The position numbers were made by a program, and so were the translations under genes. Positions 55,112-64,000 of a stretch of 64,000 nt of DNA are shown piece by piece. The stretch spans positions 4,001,001-4,065,000 of the forward strand of contig CM053154.1 in NCBI GenBank assembly GCA_028571685.1, written 5' to 3'. This DNA comes from Heterohyrax brucei (lineage: Eukaryota > Chordata > Mammalia > Hyracoidea > Procaviidae). The notes beneath the pieces were generated by a model that saw only the letters and a program-made list of their open reading frames with translations, was not told where the DNA came from and did no database searches. Every line of letters starts with the position of its first letter. Within the stretch, counting starts at the first letter, position 1.

Positions 55112-55316
55112 CTGACAATTAAGTCTGAGAACTCAGTTGCTCTAAGCACTGCTTACGTCGCTGCTTAGTATCACTACGATCACCTTCGAAGTACTCCCCT
55201 TGGGAAGCTATACACTGATGCCAGGGCTCAGTCCACCCTTCAAAGCAATTTTCAACTCTTTCTGGAATGGTCATTTCACAGCGGACCATGGTGGCAAGTT
55301 TGCAAATTTAATTGTC
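55112..55316 (-). mobile_element. Short mariner element with two TIRs (MITE-like)
   Basis: The left end 'gacaattaagtctgagaact' and the right end 'caagtttgcaaatttaattg' are inverted copies (mariner-type TIRs). Between them, the minus strand encodes the transposase C-terminus, including 'ASQGEYFEGD' (55180-55208). The catalytic part is deleted. The element is about 205 bp, an internally deleted mariner. Transposase class is recognised from the 'GEYFEGD' end, common in vertebrate mariners. Confidence 0.65.
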
Positions 55317-55667
55317 TAATTGTCTGTGAGAGAATTTTTAGCTAGTAAACAAATAACTGTATTGGAACACCCTCCCTTCTCACCTGATATGGCCCCCAAA
55401 GGCTTTTTTTTTTTTTAACTAGAAAATAAAGGAAATGTTGAAAGGGAGGTATTTTGATGACATTTGGGACATCAAGGCTAATACTACTACAGCCCTGACA
55501 GCCACTCCAGAAAAAGAGTTCCAAAATTGCTTTGAGGCATGGACTCAACGCTGATGTTGGCACATCTCTACCCCCGAGGGGAGTGCTTTGAAGGTGACTG
55601 TAGTAATATTCAGTAACGAGGCATGTAGCACTTTTTCTAGGATAAGTTTGCAAACTTAAGTGGCAGT
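55317..55667 (+). mobile_element. Mariner 3' half, transposase remnant
   Basis: The plus strand encodes 'LEHPPFSPDMAP' (from 55362), the mariner block around the third catalytic Asp. A disrupted frame follows through 'PEKEFQNCFEAWTQR' and 'GECFEGD'. The element ends in a TIR, 'aagtttgcaaacttaagtgg' (55646-55666). Frame shifts and stops make it dead. It lies head-to-head with the short mariner at 55112. Confidence 0.7.
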
Positions 55668-56174
55668 CCTCATATTTCCTCCATCCTCTCCTCATACAAA
55701 TACAGACCTATCTCAAGACCTACAATCAGGGCCAGCTCTGCAGCCCATGGACACCTCATGACTTTATTCCTGCATGCCAACTCTTCCATCAGCCACCCTG
55801 GGTGGTCCGGTATATCTTGCAGACATTTCTACGACAGAGATAATGGCCCAACCCATCTCTCTGGGTGTCTGTGGGCTTCCTTGATTTCCTTACTAATCTG
55901 CAACACATAAATTCATGGTATAAAATCGTACACTGCAGATTGGTAAGTAAACACAAGAAGCCTATGCATACCTTGCTTCCCGGATGCTCTATCCTGTGTG
56001 CCACTGTCCACCACCACGGCCAGTGAACCTTCAGGCAGCCTTTGGGCAGCCTGACTGTGATGCCTATGTTGGTGAGGGCTACCTCCCTGGCCCAGGATGT
56101 GCTTAAGGGGCTCTTCCTGGAGATGAGCCAGCATTTTCAATGTTTGAGAAAAATTTGCACAATCCAGAAGCTTT
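55668..56174. other. Unique non-coding DNA, no gene seen
   Basis: No recognised repeat before the RTE starts. Confidence 0.35.
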
Positions 56175-59100
56175 ATCTACTAGGAGTCTGTCAGCTGTCA
56201 TATTATGGTGGCTTGCACAGTGCTACGAGACACTATGCTATACATATTTCAAATACCAGCAAGGTCATCTATGGTGGACAGGTTTCAGCAGAGCTTCCAG
56301 ACTAAGATGGAACAGGCAGAAGGACCTGGTGGTCTACTTCAGAAAACAAATGGCCAGTGGAGTACTTATGAAGGACAGCAGAACACTGGCTGCTAGAGAT
56401 AGAAGATGAGCTCATCTGGTTGGAGGAATTGCCTCCTAACAGTAAAGCCGACCATAATGGTGTAGAAGGAGTCAAGCTTTTGGGATGTTGAGCATTTGCT
56501 GATGTGGCACAACTCAAAACGAGGAGAAACAGTGACACACATCCAGAATGTGGGATGAATGAAGTATGAATCTACAGAAATTGGAAGTCTTCAGAAATGA
56601 AATGGAACACATAAATATCAATATCCTAGGTGTTAGTGAGCTGAAATGGACTGGTACTGGTTATTTTGCATTAGACAATCATCTGGTCTACTGTATCAGG
56701 AGTGACAATTTGAAGAGGAATGGTGTCACATTCATTGTCAAAGAGAACATTTCAAGATCTATTTTCAAGCACAGTGCTGTCAAGGATAGGATAATATCGA
56801 TTTGTCTACAGGAAGACCAGTGAACATGACTATTATTCAAATGTACACACCAACCGCTAATGCCAAGTTGTGGAAATTGAAGATTTTTACCAACTTCTAC
56901 AGTCTGAAGTGAATTTTGACAGAGGAGTTCTCAGTGGGTGCCAACAATGGGCTCTAGTGCAGTGACTGTGAGGACACTGCAGGACCGGGAAGTGTTTAGT
57001 CCTGTTAGACACGGGGTCGCTGTGATTCACAAGCAACTTGAAGGTACCTAATAATAACAACACACTGAAACTGATCACACATGTAATCAAGAAGCATTGA
57101 TAATTACTGGCGATTGGAATCTAAAAGTTGAAAACAAGGAAGGATCAGTAGTTAGAAAGTATGGTCTTCATAATTGAAATGACACAGGAGCTCAGATGGT
57201 AGAATTTTGTAAGACTGATGCTTTACTCATTGCAAATACCTTTTTCAACAACATAAATAGGTGAAAGCAGATGTGGACCTTGGTAGATGGAATATAGTAA
57301 TCAAATCAACTAAATCTGTGGAAAAAGACAATGGAAAAGCTCAATATCATCAGTCAGAATAAGGTGAGGGACCTTCTGCAGAACAGATTATTAGCTGCTC
57401 ATATGCAAGTTCAATTTGAAGGCGAATAAAATTTTAAAAAGTACATGAGAACGAGAATATGATCTTCAGCATATTCCATCTGAATTTGGAGACCATCTCA
57501 AGAATGGATATGATGCACTGAACACTAATGATCAAACACCAGAATGAGTTGTGGATTGACATTGAAGACATCATACATGAAGAAAGCAAAAGGTCATTAA
57601 AAAGACAAGAAAGAAAGCAAAGACCAAAGAGTCTCAAAAGACTCTGATACTTGTTCTTGAACACAGAGTAGCTAAAGAATGAAAGAAATAATGAAGTAAA
57701 AGAGCTGAACAGAACAGTTCGAAGAATAGCTTGATAAGACAAAGTGACATATTTCAATTAAATGTGCAATGACCTGCAGTTAGAAGACCAAAGGGGGGAA
57801 AATGCTTAGTATTTATCGAGCTGAGAGAACTGAGGAATAAAATCAAGTCTTGAGTACAACGCTGAAGAATTCTATGTTCAAAATGTTGAAGAATGCAGGA
57901 AGCATAAGAGTACAGTCACTCTATCAAAAAGATTCGATCAATGTTCAACAATTTCAGGAGATAGCATATGGTCAGGAATTGATGGTACTGAAAAAAGTCC
58001 ATACTGTACTGAAGGCATTTGTGGAAAACAAGTCTCAAGTTGAGATGTTTCAACAGAGGGATGCAGAGCTGGAGGTGTTCATATCAAGGTATTTGAAAAA
58101 TAGCTACTTGGCCAAATGGTTGGAAGAGATTCATGTTTGTACCCGTGCCAAAGAAAGATGTTCCAACCAAACGTGCAAACTACCAAACAGTGTTACTAAT
58201 ACCATGTATAATTAAATTTGCTAAAGATTGGTCAAAAGCAGTTGCAGTAGTACATTGGCAGGAAACTGCTAGGAACTCCAAGCCAGATTCAGAAGAGGAA
58301 GGATGAATTATCATTGATGATGTCAGATGTCAGATGCTGAAAGCACAGAACACAAGAAAGATGTTTATCTGTGTTTTATTGACTATACAGAGATATTTGA
58401 ATGTGGATCATAACAAGTTACTGGTAACATTGGGAAGAATGAGGATTCCAGAACAACTTAATTGTTCTCCTACAAAACCTGTACAAGAGGCAGTCATTCA
58501 GACAGAACAAGAGACTACTGCAAAGTTTAAAATCAGGAAAGGTGAGCATCAGGGTTGTATCCATTTACCATACTTATTTAGTCTTATACTGGACAAATAA
58601 TTTGAGAAGCTGAACGATGTGAAGAACATGGCATCAGGTTTGGAGGAGGATTCATTAACAATCTGTGATACGCAGATAACACAACCTTGCTTGATGAGAA
58701 GGAAGAGGGCTGGAAGCACTGATGAAGATCGAAGACTGTAGCTTCAGTATGGGTTGCATTTTAATATAAATGAAAACAAAAACCCTCATAACTGGACCAA
58801 CAAGTAGCATCACAATAAGCAGAGAAAAGATCGAAGATGTCCAAGGTTCCATTTTACTCCCATCTACAGTCAATGCCCTTGGAAGCGGTAGTCAAGAAAT
58901 CAAACAACACTGGGACAATAAGCTGCCAAAGATCTCTTTCCAGTGTTGAAAAGCAGAGATGTCACTTTGAGGACTAAGATGTGCCTGACTCAAGTCTTAA
59001 TATTTTAATCACCTCATACATACGTGAAAGCTGAAGAATGAGTAAGCAAGACTGAAGAAGAATTGATGCCTTTCAGTTATGGTGTTGACAAAGAATACTG

Positions 59101-59436
59101 AATATGCCAGGACTGCCAGAAAAACAAACTGGTCTCGGAAGAAGTATGGCCAGAGTATTCCTCGGAAGCCAGGATGATGAGATTTTGTCTCATGTACTTT
59201 GGACATATTATCAGGAGGGACCAGGCCCTGAAGAAGGATGTCATGCTTGATAAAGCACAGGGTCATCAAAAAAGAGGAAAATCCTCTATGAGGCGGACTG
59301 ATGCCGTGGCTGTAACAACAGGCTCAAGAGTAGGAACCCTTGAGAGGACGGCTCAGGGCTTCATTCCGTTGTACACAGGGTTGCAATGAGTCAGGACTGA
59401 CTGGACAGCACCTGACAACGTGTTTTATGTATGTGG
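56175..59436 (+). mobile_element. Near-full-length RTE LINE (RTE1/BovB-like), inactive
   Basis: About 3.26 kb, the usual length of this LINE. 56175-56560 is 5' UTR-like ('caggtttcagcagagcttcc'). The endonuclease begins at 56566: 'GVSELKW' (near 56630), then 'ITGDWN' near 57100. A reverse-transcriptase part follows: a motif A region near 58375, where 'FIDY' and 'VDHNKL' lie in different frames; a 'GCIHLPYLF' area near 58555; and a motif C 'YADN' at 58668-58679 where YADD is expected, directly after a stop. The C-terminal region follows at 58740-59290, then the 3' end 'gactggacagcacctgac' (59400-59420). Several frameshifts and stops occur. The two defects at motif C look like CpG-type decay. 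Endonuclease plus reverse transcriptase would target-prime new copies of itself and of SINEs; this copy cannot. Confidence 0.85.
56935..57062 (+). repeat. RTE 3' tail inserted in the RTE endonuclease region
   Basis: 'caacaatgggctctagtgca', 'ctgcaggaccgggaagtgtt' and 'ggggtcgctgtgattcacaa' then 'gtacctaataataacaac'. This is the 3' terminal 125 bp of the same family, or the SINE copy of it. It splits the endonuclease coding sequence. 'tctgaag' (left) and 'actgaaa' (right) hint at a target duplication. Confidence 0.7.
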
Positions 59437-59667
59437 GAATTTTGGAATCCCAGACTGAGTGTAGGAAGGGGCTCATAAACCTTCACCCATGTGGCCCAGA
59501 TTGTGGAGCAACTGCACAGATAGTTATGGTTTAGACTGGAACTACTTTCTCAATCAGAGTCCAGACACACAACACACGGGTGGCTGGAGGGTGCACAGAG
59601 GTGACACCTCAGCTTCTACCTCCAACTCTTCATTCACCAGCAGTTTAGTTTTGGTAAAGCTCTCAAG
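59437..59667. other. Unique non-coding DNA
   Basis: Short single-copy stretch between the RTE end and a MIR. Nothing recognised. Confidence 0.35.
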
Positions 59668-59756
59668 TATTCTATGATTGAGTCCCCTCATTTGTACAAT
59701 GCGGACAGTGACAGTACCTATTTCAGAGTTGTTCTGAGGATCACATAAGACAGTTC
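59668..59756 (+). repeat. MIR SINE, left part
   Basis: 'gagtcccctcatttgtacaa', 'tgcggacagtgacagtacct' and 'agttgttctgaggatcacat' follow the MIR order ('tcatctgtaaaatggg...gttgtgaggat'). It is interrupted by a SINE and resumes at 59899. Confidence 0.65.
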
Positions 59757-59898
59757 TTTTATAGCTGCTAATCAAAAGGTCAGCAGTTCAAATCCACCAG
59801 GCACTCCTCAGAAACTCTATGGGGCAGTTCTACCCTGTCCCATAAAGTTTCTATGATTCAGAATTCACTCAACAGCAAAAGGTTTGGTTTGCTTGTTA
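59757..59898 (+). repeat. Afrotherian SINE inserted in MIR, 10-bp target duplication
   Basis: 'gctgctaatcaaaaggtcag', 'cagttcaaatccaccaggca', 'actctatggggcagttctac' and the tail 'cagaattcactcaacagc'. The flanks 'aagacagttc' at 59747-59756 and 59899-59908 are exact copies. The 5' end is truncated before the A-box. Confidence 0.9.
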
Positions 59899-59975
59899 AA
59901 GACAGTTCAGGTGAAGGCTTAGAGTAGGTCTAGGCACACAGTAGCACTTGGTGAAAATTCACTGTCTTGAGTTTC
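59899..59975 (+). repeat. MIR SINE, right part
   Basis: 'gaaggcttagagtaggtcta', 'ggcacacagtagcacttggt' and 'gaaaattcac' continue the MIR ('...ctggcacatagtaggcactcaa'). Confidence 0.6.
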
Positions 59976-60017
59976 CGTGGAGCCGGGTCTTGTCGTAGAA
60001 GGAGTCCCTGTTGGATG

Positions 60018-60170
60018 CTGCTGTGGGTTGATCTGCATGCCCCCAAAAAGATGCGGTCAGATTCCCAGTACCCGTGAGTGGCACCTCACCTGGAGAGCAG
60101 CTTTTTGCAGATGAGTTATGTTGGCTCACGCTAGAAGTGAGCCCACATGCCACAGGACACGCTGCCCAGT
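60018..60170 (+). repeat. MLT1-type LTR fragment
   Basis: 'gctgctgtgggttgatctgc', 'atgcccccaaaaagatgcgg', 'cccagtacccgtgagtggca' and 'ttttgcagatgagttatgtt'. The left half of an MLT1 LTR. An antisense RTE follows. Confidence 0.65.
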
Positions 60171-60187
60171 CCTGCCCCGTCTTCCCG

Positions 60188-60414
60188 ATGGCTGTACGTC
60201 AGCTCGTTGCTGCAGTCACTGTGTCGGTCTGTGCTGTTGAGGGTTTTCCTATCTTTTGCTGACCTCTACTTTACCAAGCGTGATGTCCTCCTCCAGGGAC
60301 TGATCTCGCCTGACAACCTACCCAAAGTATGTGAGACAGAGTCTTGCCATCCTCACTCCTAAGCAGCATTTGGGTTGTATTTTCTCCAAGATGGATTTGC
60401 TCACTCTGTAAGGT
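60188..60414 (-). repeat. RTE LINE fragment, antisense
   Basis: 'cgttgctgcagtcactgtgt', 'cctctactttaccaagcgtg', 'ggactgatctcgcctgacaa' and 'ctaagcagcatttgggttgt'. 225 bp of the ORF 3' region. The end of the element is missing. Confidence 0.8.
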
Positions 60415-61260
60415 GTTAGCAGAGGGAATATACCAACAGAATTAAGGACTTAGAATGTCCCAGCTCCTTGGCTGGTGCTTTGTCTATTTTAGAAAACCAG
60501 TCATCCACACATCCTGCCCCGCTTTGCCTGGGCTGGGAGTTTCCCCCATTGTTGAAAGGTGTGTGTGGTCTGCACTCCGAATAAGGCTTACTCGCTCTCT
60601 CCCTCTTTTCTTGATTCCAGTGTTGTACTGCCTGTCTTTTCATCCCTGTGCTTGCTGGCAGTGGATGGAACTGGATGAGCAAGGAGGCTCAAAGCTTCTA
60701 GATGTTCTGGGAAAGAGGAGTGGTCTTCCACCCTGCCTCCATCCCCTTCTGTTTTCTCCTGCCCCTCCTGTTCCTACCCCTGCTCTCCACCCCTGCCACC
60801 ATGCAGCCACCAGCCAGACCCGGCGGCACAGTTCTTCTGACGGGAGGATATCCTCTGTGTCACCTTATCTGGCCTTCAGCTGCCAGCCTGAGCTCCGGTG
60901 CCAAGAGGTCTGCCTCCCCACCCAGCTCTGCTCCATGAGTCAGCGGGCACTGCACACTGTTGGTCATGTCAGGAAAGCTAACCAGAGCCAAGAAGCAGGA
61001 CTCAGAGTGAGGCGTTTCCTCTTGTACAATGTTAGCGGGGATGGATACGACAAATGCAACATAGCACAGCCATCAGTTTTCAGTGAGACTCTACTGAGGG
61101 CATTTTGCTTTAACCTTTCTGAGCTTTGCAGGATGCTTACACGTCAAGTGTCTTAAAGCTCAGAGAGAAAACTGTTCACACTGAGCACCAGGAAGTATGG
61201 AGCAGGAGGACTCCTGCCCTTCCAGAAGCTGAACATAAGTTTTGAAGTCACCCCAGAAAT
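60415..61260. other. Unique DNA with a 233-codon frame, no recognised gene
   Basis: A frame at 60455-61156 (plus, 233 codons) has no domain that I recognise and spans several compositional zones. A splice-acceptor-like 'cttttcttgattccag' ends near 60620, but no partner donor or conserved protein is visible. I do not call a gene. Confidence 0.35.
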
Positions 61261-61268
61261 CATCTCTA

Positions 61269-61305
61269 GTGTGTGTGTGTGTGTGTGTGTATGTGTGTGC
61301 GCACA
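61269..61305. repeat. (GT)n microsatellite
   Basis: About 11 uninterrupted 'gt' units, a break, then 'gtgtgtgcgcac'. This is the purest dinucleotide run in the window and probably length-variable between individuals. Confidence 0.9.
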
Positions 61306-61514
61306 TGAGTGCTCGCAAGTGTGGGAGGGAGGGTGGTGATGGAATTCCCTGAGAAATACAGAACTTTCTCCCTCAGAGCCATGTGGTAGAACCCTTACCA
61401 GAAGATGCTAGAGATGAGCTAATGGGCAACAGTGAAGCTGACCCAAGGAACTGAGAACCCGTGTGTTGGGGAGCTCAGTGGTGGCGGCATCTCTCTCTGC
61501 CTCTGCTGTGCTCC

Positions 61515-61905
61515 TGGCATCTGCCTCATTCACCGTGCCTGCTCTGCTCACCTGGCCCGCCTCACCTACCTGGCCCACCTCACCTACCTAATTTGCCTTG
61601 CTTGCCTTGCCCACCTGGCCCGCCTCACCTGCTCTGCTCTCCTGGCCCGACTCACTCACGTGGCCTGCGTCACTCATCTTGCCCACCTGACTCACCTCAC
61701 CTGCCTCATTCACCGTGCCTTCTCTGCTCACCTGGCCTGCCTCACCCTCCTGGCATGCTTTACCTACCTCACCTACTGCGCCCACTTTGCCTGTCTCACC
61801 TGTCTCACCTGCTCTGCTCACCTGGCCCAATTCACCCGCCTGGCCTGCCCCACCCACTTTGCCCACTTTGCCTGCTTTGCCCTCTTGGCCTCACACACCT
61901 AGCTT
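61515..61905. repeat. 15-bp minisatellite with 180-bp higher-order repeat
   Basis: Built of 5- and 15-bp units such as 'ctcacctacctggcc' and 'cacctggcccgcctc'. The block 'ctgcctcattcaccgtgcct' is exact at 61521 and 61701, a 180-bp (12 x 15) offset, and the sequence after it matches too. Since 15 is a multiple of three, frames stay open: a Leu/Ala/His/Thr/Cys-rich 156-codon plus frame and a Gly-Glu-Val-Ser-rich minus frame at 61588-61866. Confidence 0.8.
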
Positions 61906-62105
61906 GCTCTGCTCACTGCTGAACTCCTGAGAAGTGTTAACCAACTGCTTTTTGTTTCTTGGTCAAGTGGTCAAGCGAATACGAAGTAGAGAACTGCACA
62001 TTTCTGACATAATTAAAAGTGGACACAAAATTAGAAATTGTTCCACCTGGGGCCTTAAAGCCGCATGTCTCCATGAGCTCACATTGCCAAGCCAAGTGAG
62101 TACTC

Positions 62106-62125
62106 AAAAAAAAAAAAAAAAAAAA
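62106..62125. repeat. A20 homopolymer
   Basis: A run of 20 A. No SINE or processed gene sequence that I recognise lies directly upstream (61930-62100). Confidence 0.9.
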
Positions 62126-63550
62126 GTGACAATTGGATCCATGGTGCACGGGTGCTGCTGCCTTGATAATGTCAACATGACAAGTTGTCACTTTGATGCC
62201 TGCTCTTCCACATGACTAAACCTTCAGAGCCAGGTTATCCTGGTGACTCTAGAATAATCAGGACAACAGGATGGAATGACTGGCAGGTTCCGTAATTACT
62301 CTAGAAAGAGGATCAAAGCAATCAGAAACTCTCTAATTTTATATATTCCCAGTAGGTGCCCAAGCCACATCATTATCACTGTAGAAACTACCCCAGAGTT
62401 GGCCCCAAATGAGCAGGTGTCATGTGCCCAGGGGTTGGTGCCACCATCCCTCCTGAAATGGCAGATCTGTGGAGGGCAGGTTGAGCTCCCTGAGGCATGT
62501 CAGCAGGCTGGTACCAGCGCACTCCACTGCTGAGCATCTTACACTCGGCTCAAGTTTTCACTGGTTTTGATGGAGTAACACCTTGGGTCCCATCACCATG
62601 TTCTGGACCGGGGCCGACAGGAGCCTGGAGTGGGGATCCTGCATGTGATTGCAGATGAAACAGGAGGCAGGGGTCATTATTGCTATCACTCTTGCTACTG
62701 TTGTTCAAGGAACAGTGGGACGGCTCATACTGCACTGCAAACACAGTAGGCCCTTCCCACTATGAGCTCAGGAACCCTCGCCAGTTCCCTGGGAAAACAG
62801 AGACAGCAGAGGGGCCAGGGAACATGGGGTCTCTGGGCCTGGCCAAAGCTTCTTGTCTTTCTATTTCTCATTTCCCCTTGGGATGGCTGATGCTTTGATA
62901 TCTGCCATGGGTCTTGGTCCCAAGGCACTAAATACATGTAGTTCAAAACGTGGCTGCTTCCAGACCAGGTGTATGCCGGGGAGGAGCCCGGCTCCAGCCT
63001 GGTACCAGGAGCAGGGTTGGTGCCCCACCGGCCATGCTTGGTGCCTGCAGATAGAGAGGATTCTCTGCTGTCTTCGGTCACTTCCACCTTTGCCAGCAGT
63101 TGCTGGCTTCTCAGTCTTCCCATTTGGGGGTCAACAGGACTTCAGAAAAATTTGAAGTCACCACCCATGAGGAGTAAGAAGCAGACAATGAGGGTTTGGC
63201 AAGGAAGGAGGCAGCCAAGTCTCGTTTCCCCTTGGGGCCAGAAGTGAGAGAGGCGAACAAGGCCCTGCCACTGAAACCTGAAATCCCATCAAAGAGAATT
63301 TCTGCAGGCGGAGAGTGGTCACCCGAAACACGGAAATGCGGACAATGAGCAGGGCGCAGAGGCAGAAGTTGACAGCCGTTGGCCTGTGCCACTACGTATC
63401 CTGGAAGGAAAAAAAGCATTAGAAAAACAAAGCCTGGTGGGGGATGTGAAGGCTCGGACAGCAGCCGTGTGACACGCCGACCCCCTGCTTGACCTCCTAC
63501 AATGTGTTTCCACAGGTAATTCCATAACTCTCGCACCAACTTTTAAGGTT
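62126..63550. other. Unique non-coding DNA, no gene seen
   Basis: No recognised repeat or exon. Overlapping open frames of up to 142 codons on both strands near 63100-63540 have no domain. Confidence 0.35.
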
Positions 63551-63559
63551 TCCTGTTTG

Positions 63560-64000
63560 ACAGCCCGGAGAAAGGAAGCACCCCTGTAGCGGGCAGCCCT
63601 GCACAACCACGTGACCCTCTGCGCACTTGAACCCGGGTAATTTATACAGGGCTTCATCGCCTTGCCTCGCACACATGATGGAATTGATTTCTGCTGATAA
63701 CTGGAGCTTTAGCCGCGCGCCGTGGAGCAGCAGCGACGAGCGCCTGGGTTTCTGTTGTTGTTGGAATGCATGCGGGGTGGACCGGGAGGCTGATGAATGA
63801 CCGCCCTGGCAGATTCATAATCCAGAACTTGGTGCAGCTGTGGAGGAAACTAATAGCTAGCAGGGACCACGGAAGTCCCTGAGCTAATACCTGTCTCCTC
63901 CATCACAAATTGATGGCATTCAACAAAAAAGTTGACTCTTTTCACATCCTGCCAATCTCATTTTGTGGGCCCTGCAGCCATCGCGGTATCCCGTGGCACA
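63560..64000. promoter_or_regulatory. Candidate conserved block at right edge
   Basis: Repeat-free, with CpGs kept ('cgcgcgccgtggagcagc', 'gcgacgagcgcctgggtt'). It also has A/T cores 'gggtaatttatacaggg', 'gctgatgaatgaccgccc', 'agattcataatccagaac' and 'ggaaactaatagctagc'. This mix of surviving CpG and homeodomain-type words resembles constrained developmental DNA. It runs off the window, so its extent is unknown. Confidence 0.35.

Noticed and set aside
60455..61156. 233-codon plus-strand frame with a splice-acceptor-like site inside
   Set aside because: No recognised domain, composition changes along it, and no matching donor or conserved exon pattern. Protein homology search would be decisive.
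61432..61902. 156-codon Leu/Ala/Cys-rich frame
   Set aside because: Coincides with a 15-bp minisatellite. Other frames on both strands are open too.

Overview
The window looks like non-coding DNA from a placental mammal of the Afrotheria, most likely an elephant or a close relative. This rests on the repeats, recognised from memory of the families. The window is full of tRNA-headed SINEs whose 3' ends match the end of an RTE-type LINE. That SINE/RTE pair is characteristic of afrotherian genomes. Eutherian-wide repeats are also present: MIR, MLT1/MaLR-type LTRs, old L1 and mariner. I find no protein-coding gene, convincing exon, rRNA, functional tRNA or CRISPR array. Every long open frame falls in a transposon or a low-complexity tract, or has no recognisable domain.

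Layout. 1-13.2 kb: mostly single-copy DNA with two LTRs, MIR, three SINEs, a pyrimidine-rich tract (8.57-9.2 kb) and a long CA-rich microsatellite (11.9-12.55 kb). 13.4-14.1 kb: an antisense RTE fragment, a SINE and MIR. 15-19.6 kb: repeat-poor, A/T-rich blocks rich in TAAT-type cores that look like conserved non-coding (enhancer) elements. 20.1-22.5 kb: a SINE followed by a complete MaLR-like LTR retroelement (LTR, internal region, LTR) with a visible tRNA-Leu-type primer-binding site. 23.4-29.8 kb: dense nested repeats, including an old antisense L1 broken by a SINE/RTE/LTR mosaic. 30-41 kb: mostly unique GC-richer DNA with scattered SINEs, a solo LTR in old L1-like sequence, and a CA-rich block at 32.6-33.2 kb. 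42.5-48.4 kb: a second cluster of enhancer-like blocks. 49.4-60.4 kb: nested SINE, L1, MLT1, mariner and RTE pieces, including a nearly full-length but dead RTE LINE (56.2-59.4 kb). 60.4-64 kb: unique DNA, a 15-bp-unit minisatellite with a 180-bp higher-order period, and a last candidate conserved block at the right edge.

How the parts relate. The RTE LINE is the likely source of the reverse transcriptase that moved the SINEs, since SINE and RTE 3' ends are alike. Several insertions carry visible target-site duplications and give a relative order: MIR, L1 and MLT1 first, then LTRs, then RTE and SINEs. The two clusters of enhancer-like blocks suggest a gene desert or large intron near a developmental gene. 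I cannot name that gene from the sequence.
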